Under the pieces are notes generated by a model that saw only the letters and a program-made list of their open reading frames with translations, had not been told where the DNA came from and did not search any database. A DNA stretch of 64,000 bases, taken from CAWGUU01 sp963825765 (GTDB taxonomy: Bacteria; Actinomycetota; Acidimicrobiia; Acidimicrobiales; AC-14). The stretch covers positions 806,001 through 870,000 of the forward strand of contig CAWGUU010000003.1 in the NCBI GenBank assembly GCA_963825765.1, read 5' to 3'. This document shows, piece by piece, positions 17,245 to 26,390 of this stretch (position 1 is its first letter; every line of letters begins with the position of its first letter). Made by a program: the position numbers and the translations under genes.

Positions 17245-18695
17245 TGCGCCTCGTTCTTCTGGGCCTCGTTCTTCTGGGCCTCGTTCATTTGGGTGCTCTC
17301 CTGCGCTGCTTCGTCATCTTGGTCAAGCGGGTCTTCGGCTTTGTCGTCTTGATCCGGGTCAGGCGGGGTTTCGGGCGGGTCCGTCCCGGTCTCGTCGTCG
17401 AACACGAACTCCGAGCGATCGATGGCGTGGCCTTCCTCGTCGACGTACTCGGTGTGGCCGATGAGCCATTCCAAGGCCTTGGACTTCCTCAGACCCGAGC
17501 GTACCAAGGGCAACTTGCCTTCGCGGTCGAGGTCGGACAGCACTTCGTCGACCGAGCGGTCCTGACGCTGGGCGATCGAGGCCACCTCGGCGTCGAGCTC
17601 GTCGTCGCTGACCTGGATGTCCTCCAGGTCGGCGACGGCCTTCAGGGCCAGGTCGGCCTTGGCTCCGGCGATGGCCTCGGCCCTCAGCTCGGTGAAAAGG
17701 TCCTCCTGGCTGCGGCCGGTGGCCTCGAGCCAGCGCTTGAAGTCGGCGCCCTGCTCGGTGATCCGGTTGACGAGGGCACCGAGCCGGCGCTGCATCTCGT
17801 CGGCGACGAGTGTGTCCGGCATGTCCTCGTCCACCAGCTCGACCAGAGCCTCGATGACCTTGCCTCGGATGGTGAAGGCGGCCTCGACCTTGCGCACGCC
17901 CCGAAGCTGCTCCCTGATGTTCTCCCGGAGCTCGGCGACCGTGTCGAACTCGGACGCCTCTGACGCCCACTCGTCGGTGACCTCGGGGAGGACCTTCTCC
18001 CTGACCTCTTTGACGAGGATGTGGAAGGTGGCTTCGCCGGCCTGCGGGTCTTCGATGTTGAACTTGAGGATGTCGCCGGCTTTGGCGCCACGGAGGTTGT
18101 CGTCGACCTCCGGGTGGCCCGTGCGGGAGCCGATCTCGTACAGCTCGTCCTCGACGGCCTGCAGCGTCTCGTCGTGGCGCGTGATCCTGCGGTCCATGGA
18201 CACGTGGTCGCCGGTCCGAGCGGCGCGCGGCACGGGCCTGAGCTCGGCGAAGTTGTCCCGCGTCATGTCGAGCTTCATGTCGATGTCTTCTTCGGTGATC
18301 TCGAAGGTGCGCATGACGACACGCAGGCCCGAGTAGCCGGCGATGGACACCTGAGGCATGAGCTGGATCACGGCGTCGAAGACGACCGGGCCCTCGTCCT
18401 GGCCTGCGGTGATGTCGATCTCCGGCGGGGCGATCGGCTCCAGGTCGTTCTCGCGCAGGGCTTGCTCGTAGTAGCCGGGGAGGGCGTCCCGCAGCGCCTC
18501 CTGGCGGGCGGTCTCCTTCCCGACTCGCGCCTCGATGATCGGGCGGGGTGCCTTGCCCGGCCGGAAGCCGGGGATCCTGACTTCGCGGGCGATCTTTCGG
18601 AAGGCGGCGTCGACGGCTCCGTCGAACTCCCCTTCCTCTACCTCGATCGACAGCTTTACCTTGTTGCCTTCGAGTGGTTCGACGGTGGTCTTCAC
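17241..18695 (-). CDS. tig: Trigger factor, ribosome-associated chaperone/PPIase
   Basis: 484 aa from GTG 18695. Ribosome-binding domain with the signature FRKIAREVRIPGFRPGKAPR (GFRxGxxP). A PPIase (FKBP-like) domain follows at about residues 150-240, with VSMDRRITRHDETLQAV. The helical C-terminal chaperone domain contains LGALVNRITEQGADFKRWLE. The extreme C-terminus is very acidic and ends in three copies of NEAQ(K). An apparent longer open frame upstream has no trigger factor similarity. Order tig-clpP-clpX is classical. Confidence 0.95.
   Translation of the reverse strand: MKTTVEPLEGNKVKLSIEVEEGEFDGAVDAAFRKIAREVRIPGFRPGKAPRPIIEARVGKETARQEALRDALPGYYEQALRENDLEPIAPPEIDITAGQDEGPVVFDAVIQLMPQVSIAGYSGLRVVMRTFEITEEDIDMKLDMTRDNFAELRPVPRAARTGDHVSMDRRITRHDETLQAVEDELYEIGSRTGHPEVDDNLRGAKAGDILKFNIEDPQAGEATFHILVKEVREKVLPEVTDEWASEASEFDTVAELRENIREQLRGVRKVEAAFTIRGKVIEALVELVDEDMPDTLVADEMQRRLGALVNRITEQGADFKRWLEATGRSQEDLFTELRAEAIAGAKADLALKAVADLEDIQVSDDELDAEVASIAQRQDRSVDEVLSDLDREGKLPLVRSGLRKSKALEWLIGHTEYVDEEGHAIDRSEFVFDDETGTDPPETPPDPDQDDKAEDPLDQDDEAAQESTQMNEAQKNEAQKNEAQ
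17251..17295. repeat. 15-bp tandem repeat in the end of tig
   Basis: The unit TCGTTCTTCTGGGCC occurs twice exactly (17251-17265, 17266-17280), followed by a third, degenerate copy to 17295. In the minus-strand reading it encodes the repeated NEAQK tail of trigger factor, ending at the stop that overlaps the clpP start. Copy number could vary by slippage without breaking the frame. Confidence 0.8.
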
Positions 18696-18773
18696 GGGCT
18701 CACAATTGTAGGCGGCGCCGGGACCGACTCCTGCTGAGGCCGAATTCAGCATCGGGGGATAGCCTCCGCGGCA

Positions 18774-19370
18774 GTGGCCAACCGCGTCATCCTCGTCCGT
18801 CACGGCGAGACCGAATGGTCGCTTTCCGGCCAGCACACCGGCCGAACCGACATCCCCCTCACCGACAACGGCCGGGAGCAGGCCGAGCGGGTCTGCGCCG
18901 GGCTGGCGGGGCTGCGGTTCGCGCTGGTGCTGTCCAGCCCGATGGCGCGGGCCCTCGAGACGGCCCGCCTGGCCGGACAGGGCGACAGAGTCGAGACCAC
19001 CGACGACCTCGTCGAATGGGACTACGGCGACTACGAGGGCCGCACCACGGCCGACATCCGCGTCGACCGGCCGGGGTGGTCGCTGTTCACCGACGGCGTC
19101 CCGGGGGGCGAGACCGTCGAGGACGTGGGCCGGCGGGTCGACAGGGTCATCGAGCGGGTCCGCGCCCTGTTCGACTCGGGTGTCGGCGGCGATGTCGCCC
19201 TGTTCGCCCACGGCCACGTCCTGCGCATCCTCGCCGCCCGCTGGGTGGGGCTCCCACCGGCGGACGGCCGACTGTTCGCCCTCGACCCGGCGACGGTGTC
19301 GGTGTTGGGCTACGAGCGTGAGACGCCGGTCGTCTCCCGCTGGAACGACCCCGACGCCATCCACGTCTGA
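18774..19370 (+). CDS. Histidine phosphatase (phosphoglycerate mutase-like)
   Basis: 198-aa protein of the histidine phosphatase superfamily. The nucleophile motif is LVRHGETEWSLSGQHTGRTD; second-half catalytic residues appear in WDYGDYEGRTT and in LFAHGHVLRILAARWVGL with the second His. No cofactor-independent PGM features, and too short for classical dPGM. The acid phosphatase type, such as CobC/GpmB-like or glucosyl-3-phosphoglycerate phosphatase-like enzymes, is most likely. GTG start at 18774, divergent from tig across about 80 bp. Confidence 0.88.
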   Translation: MANRVILVRHGETEWSLSGQHTGRTDIPLTDNGREQAERVCAGLAGLRFALVLSSPMARALETARLAGQGDRVETTDDLVEWDYGDYEGRTTADIRVDRPGWSLFTDGVPGGETVEDVGRRVDRVIERVRALFDSGVGGDVALFAHGHVLRILAARWVGLPPADGRLFALDPATVSVLGYERETPVVSRWNDPDAIHV

Positions 19371-19389
19371 CCCGCTATGGGCGAGGGGT

Positions 19390-21367
19390 TCAGCGCGCCT
19401 GCACGCTGAACCCGCTGGGAAGGTTGGCGGCTCTCGCCGGCCGGTTCGTGCAGAACCCGAAGTCGGTGGACGACTGCCCCGGCGCCAGGGGCGCCGTCCA
19501 GTCGGCGAGTACGGCCGTCACCTGGCCACCCGAACGGGTGACGGTGGCGTTCCAGGAGTCGGTGGGGGTCACCTGGCTGTCGAGGTTGAAGGTGACCGAC
19601 TTCGGCGTGAGGGTGCGCGACGAGGAGTTGGTGACCTTGACGGTGGCGCAGTAGCCCGTGTCCCACTGTGAATCCAGCGTCGAGCCGGCGCTCAGCCCGC
19701 CGCCGGCGGGCGGAATGGTGGTCGGGGGTGCCGTGGTTGGCGGCACGGTGGTCGGCGGCGGTGGCGGTGGCGGGGAACCCGCACCTCGGGCCACGACGTT
19801 GGTCGGCCGGTCCGGGCCCTGCACGCAGAAGCCGGTCTGGGTGTACTGGCCTCCGGCGGCCAGGGTCTGGGCCCACGACGGCAGGATGACGTTGACCGTG
19901 GTGCCGCTGCGGCTGAACGTGCCGTTCCACGACGAGGTCGTCTGGTTGACGGCTGGGAGGGTGAAGCTGAAGTTCAGCCCGGTCACCTGCGCTCCGGAGT
20001 TGTTGGTCGCCACCAGGTGGGCGCAGTAGCCACCGCCCCACGTGTTGTCGAGGACGTACGAGCCGGCCAGGCTCGTGGTCGGCGGCGGTGTTGTCGTCGG
20101 CGGTGTGGTCGTCGTCGGCGGCGGTGGTCGTCGTCGGCGGCGGGGCAGCCGTCGTGGGGGGCGCCGTCCCCGACCCCGGGAAGTCGATGGCCTGGCGGCC
20201 GATGAGCTCGGTGAGCAGCGCCATCTTGGGGGCGTCGACCGTCCGCCAGTCCGTGGTCAGGACACCGCCGGTGTCACCCGAGTTCGGGTTCCAGGCCCAG
20301 TAGGTCCAGCTGAAACCCTTCTTGCCCAGGTAGTCCATGAACTGGCGCTGCCAGACACCCTCGATGGTGTCGGGGCCGGTCTGGCGGCCGCCGAACTCGC
20401 CCACCAGGATCGGCGCGATGCCCTGGTCGGCGATGTACTGGAAGCCCTTGGCCCACCGGTCGTAGAGCACCGACTGGTAGTTGGGGTCGCCGAACCACGG
20501 TTGGTTGTAGACGCCGGGCCCGTACTCGTGGGGCGAGTAGACGAGCCGGTTGGGAGTGTTCAGCGTGACCGGGTGCGAGCGCACCGCTTCGAGGTTGCCG
20601 CCCCACCAGTGTGACGGCAGCTGCTGGCCCGGCACCTGGTTCTCCACGCCCTCGACCACGATGAGCCAGTTGGGGGCGATGCCCAGCACGGCGTTGCCGG
20701 CGCGGGTGGCGGCCCGGCGCCAGTCGGTCGGGGCGCCATCGCCCCAGGTGGCCTGTCCGTGAGGCTCGTTCTTGAGGTCGGCGGCGATGACGTTGGGCTG
20801 GGCCTTGTACCGCTGGGCCAGCATCTGCCAGGTGGCGACCCAGTCGTCCTCGGTGTAGCCGTTGCCGTACCAGAGGTCGTAGCCGAAGTCGTCGTCGGCC
20901 AGGCTGTGGTTGTCGAGCATGACGAACAGGCCCTGGGTGTTGGCTTCCTGGATGATGACGTCCATGGCCTCGAGCGGCGTCTTGCCGTTGAGGGCGGCGT
21001 TGCGCCCGCCGCCGAAGTCGATCCCGCTGGTGGTCGACGACCGCATCGCCTGGACCGAGAACGGCAGGCGGATGGTGTTGAAGCCGAGCAACCTGATCTG
21101 GGCCAGCATCTCCTTGTAGTCCCGTGTCCAGAGGCCGTGGGTCACGTGGTTCTGGGTCTCGAACCCGAACCAGTTGACGCCCTGAAGGACGATCTCGGCG
21201 CCGTTGCGGTCGACGATCTTCGCCCCGCTGGTCCGCAGGGGAGCCCGGTCCACGACACCGGCGGCGGCGGCGCTGGCCCCGCCGGACCCCGCCGCGGTGA
21301 GGACCATCAACGAAGGCAGCGCCAGCACAGCGGCCATCGAGGTGATCCTTCTCCAGGGGTGCCGCAT
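19390..21367 (-). CDS. Secreted GH5 endoglucanase with two CBM2 modules, frameshifted linker
   Basis: Signal peptide MRHPWRRITSMAAVLALPSL then a GH5 catalytic domain starting KIVDRNGAEIVLQGVNWFGF. Catalytic acid/base is in DLKNEPHGQ and the nucleophile in PILVGEFGG; other GH5 marks are MLDNHSLADDD and YSPHEYGPGVYN. It should cleave beta-1,4-glucan outside the cell. A Thr/Pro linker follows and the frame breaks near 20120. In the next frame come a CBM2-like domain (VATNNSGAQVTGLNF, SWNGTFSRSGTTV), a second PPTT linker and a second CBM2 (CATVKVTNSSSRTL, FGFCTNRPA) ending at 19390. The break lies in a repetitive ACG/CCG tract, so slippage or a read error is likely. GGAGG lies 6 nt before the ATG. 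Confidence 0.87.
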
Positions 21368-21502
21368 GATCTGCCTCCGAGGTCGTGGTCCGTCCTCGGA
21401 CAGATTTCGGCATACCCATATTGAAACTTGAGCGCCCCAAAATCCAGGTTCACAACGGTCGCGACCTTGGGGCCGCCGTGGCCGCGTTCGCGGTGCCCTG
21501 CT

Positions 21503-21877
21503 CTAGGCGGTGATCGCCTCGTGGGCGGCGACCGTTACGGCCCCGGCGCGCGGCATCCAGAAGATGCTGAAGATCACCAGGGGCTCGGTCGTCGACCGGT
21601 TGTGGAACACATGGGTCTCGCCGCGCTCGAACAGCACGGCTTCGCCCCTGTCGACGTCGGCGATGCCGCCGGCGACCTCGACGAGCGCCTTGCCGGACAC
21701 CACCCGGGACAGCTCGAGGTCGTCGATGCGCTCGGCCCTGCCGCTGCCGCCAGGTGGGACGGTGTACCGGCGCGTCCCGAACGGGATGGCGTCGCGCAGC
21801 GAGAGCCGGCGCATCCGGGCGAGCCCGAGGTCACTGACCGAGTCCAAGGCGGCCTTGGGGCCCTGGAAGGTGTGCAT
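21503..21877 (-). CDS. Small cupin-domain protein
   Basis: 124 aa from ATG 21877 (GGGGGATC upstream). A single cupin fold: RYTVPPGGSGRAERIDDLEL, VVSGKALVEVAGG, VDRGEAVLFERGETHVFHNR, LVIFSIFWMPRAGA. The His and Glu of cupin motif 2 (ETHVFHN) are visible, whereas motif 1 is degenerate. Possible sensor or small-molecule isomerase; I cannot name a substrate. It follows the siderophore-interacting gene on the same strand. Confidence 0.72.
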   Translation of the reverse strand: MHTFQGPKAALDSVSDLGLARMRRLSLRDAIPFGTRRYTVPPGGSGRAERIDDLELSRVVSGKALVEVAGGIADVDRGEAVLFERGETHVFHNRSTTEPLVIFSIFWMPRAGAVTVAAHEAITA

Positions 21878-22010
21878 GGTGGATCCCCCGTCCTGTGCCG
21901 CCCCGGTTGTCGGTTCCCGGGGCTCGTACTGCGATCCTGAACGGAAGCAGGGGCCACGGCGATGGTGCTGGCAGGAGTCGAAGGGGGTGCCAGCACGAGA
22001 ATCCGGCCGG

Positions 22011-22813
22011 TCAGGAGTCGCCGTCCGCCTCGCCACTGCGCCCGTGCTTCCAGTACCCCCGGATCGTGGCCTGCGACCGCGCCAGCGCTTGCTCCTGAAA
22101 AAGGTGTCGGCGAATGCGCTGGACCGCGGCCGCCTCCCCCGCCACCCACACACGAGTGCCCGGCGCGAAGTCGGCGCGGCAGACGGCGTCGACGAGCGCA
22201 TCGCCGGGGGACGCGCCCTCCGGCAGGTCGCACCAGCCGACGGTCGTCCCGGAACGAGCGGGCAGATCCACCCGGGCATCGGGATGGGCCACCTCGATGT
22301 GCACCTGCACCGGCGTGCCGCCGGGAACCGCCTCGAGCAGCTGCCGATGGCGGGGATTGCCGTCTCGTCCCCGGCCAAGAGAAATGCGTCGGCCTCGAAG
22401 TCGATGTCGTAGCCCCGGCCCGGGCCGGAGACCGCCACCGCATCGTCGGGCTGCGCCGCCTCGGCCCAGGCCGACGCCGCACCACCCTCGTGGAGAACGA
22501 CGTCGAGATCGAAGCCGTCGTCGTCGAGGTGGAGCGGCGTGAAGGTCCGGATCGTCGGTCGGCTGCTGTCGGGGAGCAGGAACTCGTTGCCGTTCCAGGT
22601 GGGGACGACAAGTGGCTGCCCGGGCGCCGGCAGCAGCAGCCGCACGCTGGCTGCCGCCTGCTCGACGGTGAATCCTTCGAGCTCGGGGCCGGCCAGCCCG
22701 ACCTGCACCATCCAGGGGCTGAGCCTGGTGACCCGGACCACCGCGCAGGAGCGGAAGCGGGGGGGCTCCCGTCTGGTTCGCAGCCTGGTCGGGCTCGGTT
22801 CACCGTCGCTCAC
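22011..22813 (-). CDS. Siderophore-interacting FAD protein (ViuB/SIP-like), frameshifted
   Basis: NAD(P)H-dependent flavin reductase family that releases iron from ferric siderophores in the cytoplasm. N-terminal FAD domain: RSCAVVRVTRLSPWMVQVGL, RPTIRTFTPL and the HEGGAASAWAEAAQPDD segment ending in FLLAGDETAIPAI. After about 22345 the correct reading moves to another frame: RQLLEAVPGG, VQVHIEVAHPDARVDLPA, VWVAGEAAAVQRIRRHL and ATIRGYWKHGRSGEADGDS, the standard SIP C-terminus. Restoring one C in the CATCGGCAG stretch rejoins the frames. GTG start at 22813. No siderophore biosynthesis or uptake genes are visible nearby. Confidence 0.82.
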
Positions 22814-22959
22814 TGCGACAGCGTCCCATCTCGGCCTGCAACTCGTGTCCTAGGCCGCCGCTGATCATCGCATCGGCCGCTCCGCAGCGGGCGCCTGACC
22901 AGCGCACTTGCTGCGAATGCGGTCGTCAGCGCCGAAAGACGGGCTCGATCAGCAGCGTT

Positions 22960-23535
22960 CTAGGTGGAGCGGGCGGCCACCAGCTCGGCGTCGGGCTGAC
23001 CGCCGTCGGTGCGGACGACCTCCTCCTGGGCGATTGCCAGCAGCTCCGCGTAGGCGGCATCCAGCTCCGCAATCAGCGTTTCGAGGCTCATCGTCGCCAG
23101 GTTCGGCTCGAGGGCCTCGACCCGCGCCTCCAGGGCCCCGAGCCTGGCGCGACCGGCGTCGGTGAGAGTCGCGGGGCCGCCGGTGGCCACGATCACCTGC
23201 TTGGCGGCGGCCCAGGTGAGGCATTCGTCGCACTTCACGTTGAGCGCCGCCGCCTCGTTGCGCGGCTTGAACGTCCGCCAGTCCTTGGTCACGAGGACGA
23301 TCTGGTAGGCCGCCGCCACGGTTTGACAGTCGACGCACGAGGCCCCTGCGCCGGCGTAGTTGACCTGGTCGACGACACCGTTGGTCACCGTCCGGTACTC
23401 CGCGCTCGCTTCGACGACCGCCCTTCCATCGGTCCTGTTGAGGGCGAGCACCACGTGCTTGGTGCTCGCCCCGGCAGCCGCCGGCGCCAGGACGACGGCC
23501 GCGGCGATGATCCCAATGACCAGGGCTCGCTTCAC
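22960..23535 (-). CDS. Secreted or lipid-facing protein with two CxxC pairs, unknown
   Basis: 191 aa. Signal peptide MKRALVIGIIAAAVVLAPAAAGAS. The mature part has two repeat-like units, each a Cys pair followed by a similar hydrophobic strand: SCVDCQTVAAAYQIVLV and KCDECLTWAAAKQVIVA. A C-terminal amphipathic helix (ARLGALEARVEALEPNLA) is probably a coiled coil. No known family recognised. It starts 28 bp after the M50 metalloprotease gene and is likely the last gene of that operon. The paired cysteines could form disulfides or bind metal. Confidence 0.7.
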   Translation of the reverse strand: MKRALVIGIIAAAVVLAPAAAGASTKHVVLALNRTDGRAVVEASAEYRTVTNGVVDQVNYAGAGASCVDCQTVAAAYQIVLVTKDWRTFKPRNEAAALNVKCDECLTWAAAKQVIVATGGPATLTDAGRARLGALEARVEALEPNLATMSLETLIAELDAAYAELLAIAQEEVVRTDGGQPDAELVAARST

Positions 23536-23563
23536 AGATCGATCTCCTTGTTCCTCGCGTGGC

Positions 23564-25363
23564 TCACGGGATGGTCGTCGACACCGTCCGCGGCACAGTC
23601 GTGGTCGCCCGCGCCGGTGCCGAGGTGTTGACCGGTACTTCCCCCCCGCCGGTGACAGGTGGCGCCCTGCGGGCCTGGGTCGTCGGCGGTGCGGACGGCT
23701 CGGAAGCGACCGCGGTCGTCGGCGGACTGTCGACCGGGACCTCGGCCGGCGCCGGGGCCGGGGCTTGCACTGGAACTTCGCCGAGCCCCCACGCCTGGGC
23801 GGGCGCGCCGCCCAGCTCTACCTCCTGCTCGGGGGTCAGCCCTGGCCGACCCGTATCGAGCTCGGACACCGCATGGACGGCGTCGCCCACGGTGCCCCGC
23901 TCGCCCGGCTGGATGGGGCGGTACTCCCCGTTGGGCCAGAGCGTGTACGCCAACCCGGCGGCGAGCAGGATTCCGGTCAACGCCAGGGCCGGCTGACCGA
24001 AGCGGGCCTTGCCTGCGCTCGACCACGCCCACGACCCGGTCTTGCGGCCGAACCGGCTCAGGGCGTAACCCGAACCGACGACCGGCAGGGCGACGGCGAT
24101 CACGCCCAGCACACCCGCGGCGACCGCCAGCCATTCCCGGTCGTTGAGACCTCGGCTGACACCCCGCCACTGCAGGCCGACCGAGTCCCACGTGGTGGCC
24201 ACCACCCGGGGGGCGGTGATCACCACCATCAGGAGGCAGAAGGCCAGCAGCGGCACCACGATGACCACCCACAGCGTGACCACAATCCGGACCCACGGCT
24301 TCAGCACCAGCGCCTTGTCGCTGGTCCGGCGGCCCGGCACGAAGCTGAGCAGGGTGGGCTTGATCCTGGCGAACAGGTCGGGCACCCCGACCAGGTCGGA
24401 GAGGATGTGGTACCCGTCCATCCGGACGAACGGCAGCAGCTGGTGGACCATCTGCAGGACCTGCAGCGGGATGATCAACAGCACGGCCTCGGCCCCCGTG
24501 ACCGCCCACACCCCGAACGTGCCCACCGCGAAGATGGCGTTGAAGTACAGGCCGCCGAGATCAGTGCGCAATCGGCCGGCCCGGTCGAGGCGGTAGGCGT
24601 CGGTGACGTCGGTATAGAAGGCGGGCCAGACCAGGTACAGGCCGCAACCCATCACACCCGGTCGGCCGCCGGAGTACCGGCAGGCGGCGGCGTGGCCCAG
24701 CTCGTGGAACGAGGCGGAAAGGATCATCGTCGCGAAGACGGCGAGGATCAGACCCGGGGAATAGAGCAGCTCACGGGTGCTGGCCCCAACACCGCGGGAA
24801 CCGACCACCCAGGCCACGACCGCCAGGAAGCCCAGCGCCAGCGGAAGGAGCAACCACGGTCGGAACAGGAACGAGAAGGGAGCGGCCAGCCGGTTGGTGG
24901 ACCGCTCGTTGGCGATCTCCAGGCGCATCCGCAGCGCCAGCAACGGGTTGGCCTTCTGCACCTCCGGGTCGAGACCCTGGGCGTCCTTCACCAGACCGGC
25001 CGGCGCCAGCTTCTCCGTCATCAGATAGCCCACGTTGTCGGCGCTGACCGCTCTGCCGATGCGCTCGCCGAGGGCTTCGGCGATGGCGCCGACGTCCCGC
25101 TGGCCGTCGATCAGCTCGAGGGTGGCGTAGAGCAGCGGGGTGAGCTGGATGGTCTGGCCGTCACTGCGGCGCACCAGGCACGGCGCCTCGGTGTAGCCCG
25201 ATGCCTCGTACTCGCCGATGAGCGAGACACCGGACGCCATCTTCGGAACGACGGCACGCTCGAGGTCGGCCTTCCGCTCGCGGGCGTGGGGGCTTGCCGC
25301 CGAGGGCGCGACACAATCCTCGGTCGCGCCCGGTGCGCGACCGGTGTTGAGCTGATGGGCCAT
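23564..25363 (-). CDS. Membrane M50 metalloprotease with PqqD-like N-terminal domain
   Basis: 599 aa. Residues about 60-125 (QTIQLTPLLYATLELIDGQR ... NVGYLMTEKLAPAGLV) look like the PqqD/RRE winged-helix fold that binds leader peptides. The M50-type core has helices from about 168 on, HELGH at 220-224 and the third zinc ligand in RMDGYHILSDL (Asp316), the pattern of putative peptide zinc metalloproteases found with bacteriocin-type loci. Several more helices follow, then a final hydrophobic segment (ALALTGILLAAGLAYTLWP) and an external Pro/Thr-rich tail. Domain calls are by eye. Three small paralogous genes precede it within 45 bp to 1 kb on the same strand, so they are candidate substrates. 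Confidence 0.8.
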   Translation of the reverse strand: MAHQLNTGRAPGATEDCVAPSAASPHARERKADLERAVVPKMASGVSLIGEYEASGYTEAPCLVRRSDGQTIQLTPLLYATLELIDGQRDVGAIAEALGERIGRAVSADNVGYLMTEKLAPAGLVKDAQGLDPEVQKANPLLALRMRLEIANERSTNRLAAPFSFLFRPWLLLPLALGFLAVVAWVVGSRGVGASTRELLYSPGLILAVFATMILSASFHELGHAAACRYSGGRPGVMGCGLYLVWPAFYTDVTDAYRLDRAGRLRTDLGGLYFNAIFAVGTFGVWAVTGAEAVLLIIPLQVLQMVHQLLPFVRMDGYHILSDLVGVPDLFARIKPTLLSFVPGRRTSDKALVLKPWVRIVVTLWVVIVVPLLAFCLLMVVITAPRVVATTWDSVGLQWRGVSRGLNDREWLAVAAGVLGVIAVALPVVGSGYALSRFGRKTGSWAWSSAGKARFGQPALALTGILLAAGLAYTLWPNGEYRPIQPGERGTVGDAVHAVSELDTGRPGLTPEQEVELGGAPAQAWGLGEVPVQAPAPAPAEVPVDSPPTTAVASEPSAPPTTQARRAPPVTGGGEVPVNTSAPARATTTVPRTVSTTIP

Positions 25364-25405
25364 GGGTCAGGAGTGGTGAGTGACGCCTCGGGTGGGTCCC
25401 CAGGC

Positions 25406-25786
25406 TCAGCCGGCCACCGCCCCGCCGCCCGACTGGTCGAGGTTGGCGTCCTGGTTGGCCGTCGCCTCGGCGACCCCGTCGAGGTCCTGGACGATGACGG
25501 AGTCCTGGTCGGCCAAGGCGCCCGCCTCGGAGTTGACCGACAGCACGTTGGCGGACACGGCTGCGTCGATGGGAGCCGCCACGTTGGCGTTGGCGGCCAC
25601 GGCGGCGTCGATGGGCGCCGCGACGTCGGCGTCGACGGCCAGGTCGACATCGACGTTCAGCAAGGACGTACCCAGCAGCGACGAGGGGTCGAGAGAGTCC
25701 CCGAGCACCGACATCGCCTCCCGGTCGGGTACGGCGGTGACGTCCTGAGACTCGAGCTCGGCGTCGGTGATGGCAGATTCGGTCAT
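25406..25786 (-). CDS. LPxRxAMS small protein 1, candidate precursor peptide
   Basis: 126 aa from ATG 25786; GGAGG lies 8 nt upstream. The head MTESAITDAELESQDVTAVP leads into PDREAMSVLGDSL. An Ala/Asp/Asn-rich core follows with three imperfect repeats of AAPIDAAVAANANV type, then DQDSVIVQDLDG and ANQDANLDQ, ending in GGGAVAG. Closely related to the next upstream gene, and to the third through the LPxRxAMS motif and acidic tail. No Cys. It lies 42 bp before the M50 protease. Function unknown; a leader-core precursor or secreted repeat peptide is inferred from context. Confidence 0.72.
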   Translation of the reverse strand: MTESAITDAELESQDVTAVPDREAMSVLGDSLDPSSLLGTSLLNVDVDLAVDADVAAPIDAAVAANANVAAPIDAAVSANVLSVNSEAGALADQDSVIVQDLDGVAEATANQDANLDQSGGGAVAG

Positions 25787-25834
25787 GGAAATGTCCTCCA
25801 AAAGGGTCGTGTCCGGCTACTGGGTCGTGTCCGG

Positions 25835-26149
25835 CTACTGCTGAACGGTTGCGTCCTGGTTGGCGTTGGCGATGGCCGTCCCGTCGAGGTCCTGGATGAT
25901 CACGGAGTCCTGTTCGGCCACGGCCGTGGCCTCGGACCCCACTGAGCCGATGTTGGCGGCTACCGCTGCGTCGATCGGTGCGGCCACGTTGGCGTTGGCC
26001 GCGATCGCGGCGTCGATGGGTGCGGCGACGTCAAGGGCGAGGTCCAGGTCGGCGGCGATGTTCAGCAACGACATCGCCTCTCGATCGGGCAGGGCGGCGG
26101 CCGTCTCGGCCTCCATCTCGTCGGCGGTCAGCTCGAGCTTCTGGTCCAT
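25835..26149 (-). CDS. LPxRxAMS small protein 2, candidate precursor peptide
   Basis: 104 aa from ATG 26149, with AGGAG 7 nt upstream. Head MDQKLELTADEMEAETAAAL followed by PDREAMSLLNIA. The core has two AAPIDAA-I/V-AANANV/IG repeats, then EQDSVIIQDLDG and NANQDATVQQ at the end. The DNA of its core matches that of small protein 1 over long stretches, indicating recent tandem duplication. The start lies 11 nt after the stop of small protein 3. Confidence 0.74.
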   Translation of the reverse strand: MDQKLELTADEMEAETAAALPDREAMSLLNIAADLDLALDVAAPIDAAIAANANVAAPIDAAVAANIGSVGSEATAVAEQDSVIIQDLDGTAIANANQDATVQQ

Positions 26150-26159
26150 GGCGGCGCTC

Positions 26160-26390
26160 CTAGTCCTCATCCACCTGGTGGATGATCACGATCTGGTCGG
26201 CGTCGGCGACCGCGATGGAGTCGCTCGACGCGATGTTCATGGCTGTGGCCTCGTTGATCGGCATGGCGAAGTTGTCGATTCCGAGGCCCGAACCCAGGTC
26301 GACCTTCGACATGGCCTGCCGCTCCGGCAACGCCATCGCCTGCTCGGCCTCCAGGTCCTCGAAACTCAGCCCGTCGGCGGCTTCCGACAC
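26160..26390 (-). CDS. LPxRxAMS small protein 3, candidate precursor peptide
   Basis: 76 aa from GTG 26390; AAGGGAGC lies 7-8 nt upstream. Head VSEAADGLSFEDLEAEQAMA, then LPERQAMSKVDLG, a short core NFAMPINEATAMNIASSDSI and an acidic tail VADADQIVIIHQVDED. Only the LPxRxAMS motif and the DxDQ/VII tail pattern are shared with the two downstream paralogues; the AAPIDAA repeats are absent. First gene of the putative operon. Confidence 0.68.
   Translation of the reverse strand: MSEAADGLSFEDLEAEQAMALPERQAMSKVDLGSGLGIDNFAMPINEATAMNIASSDSIAVADADQIVIIHQVDED

Noticed and set aside
25406..26149. CRISPR-like appearance of repeated core segments
   Set aside because: Repeats are in frame, of protein-coding type and not separated by unique spacers of equal length; no cas genes in the window.
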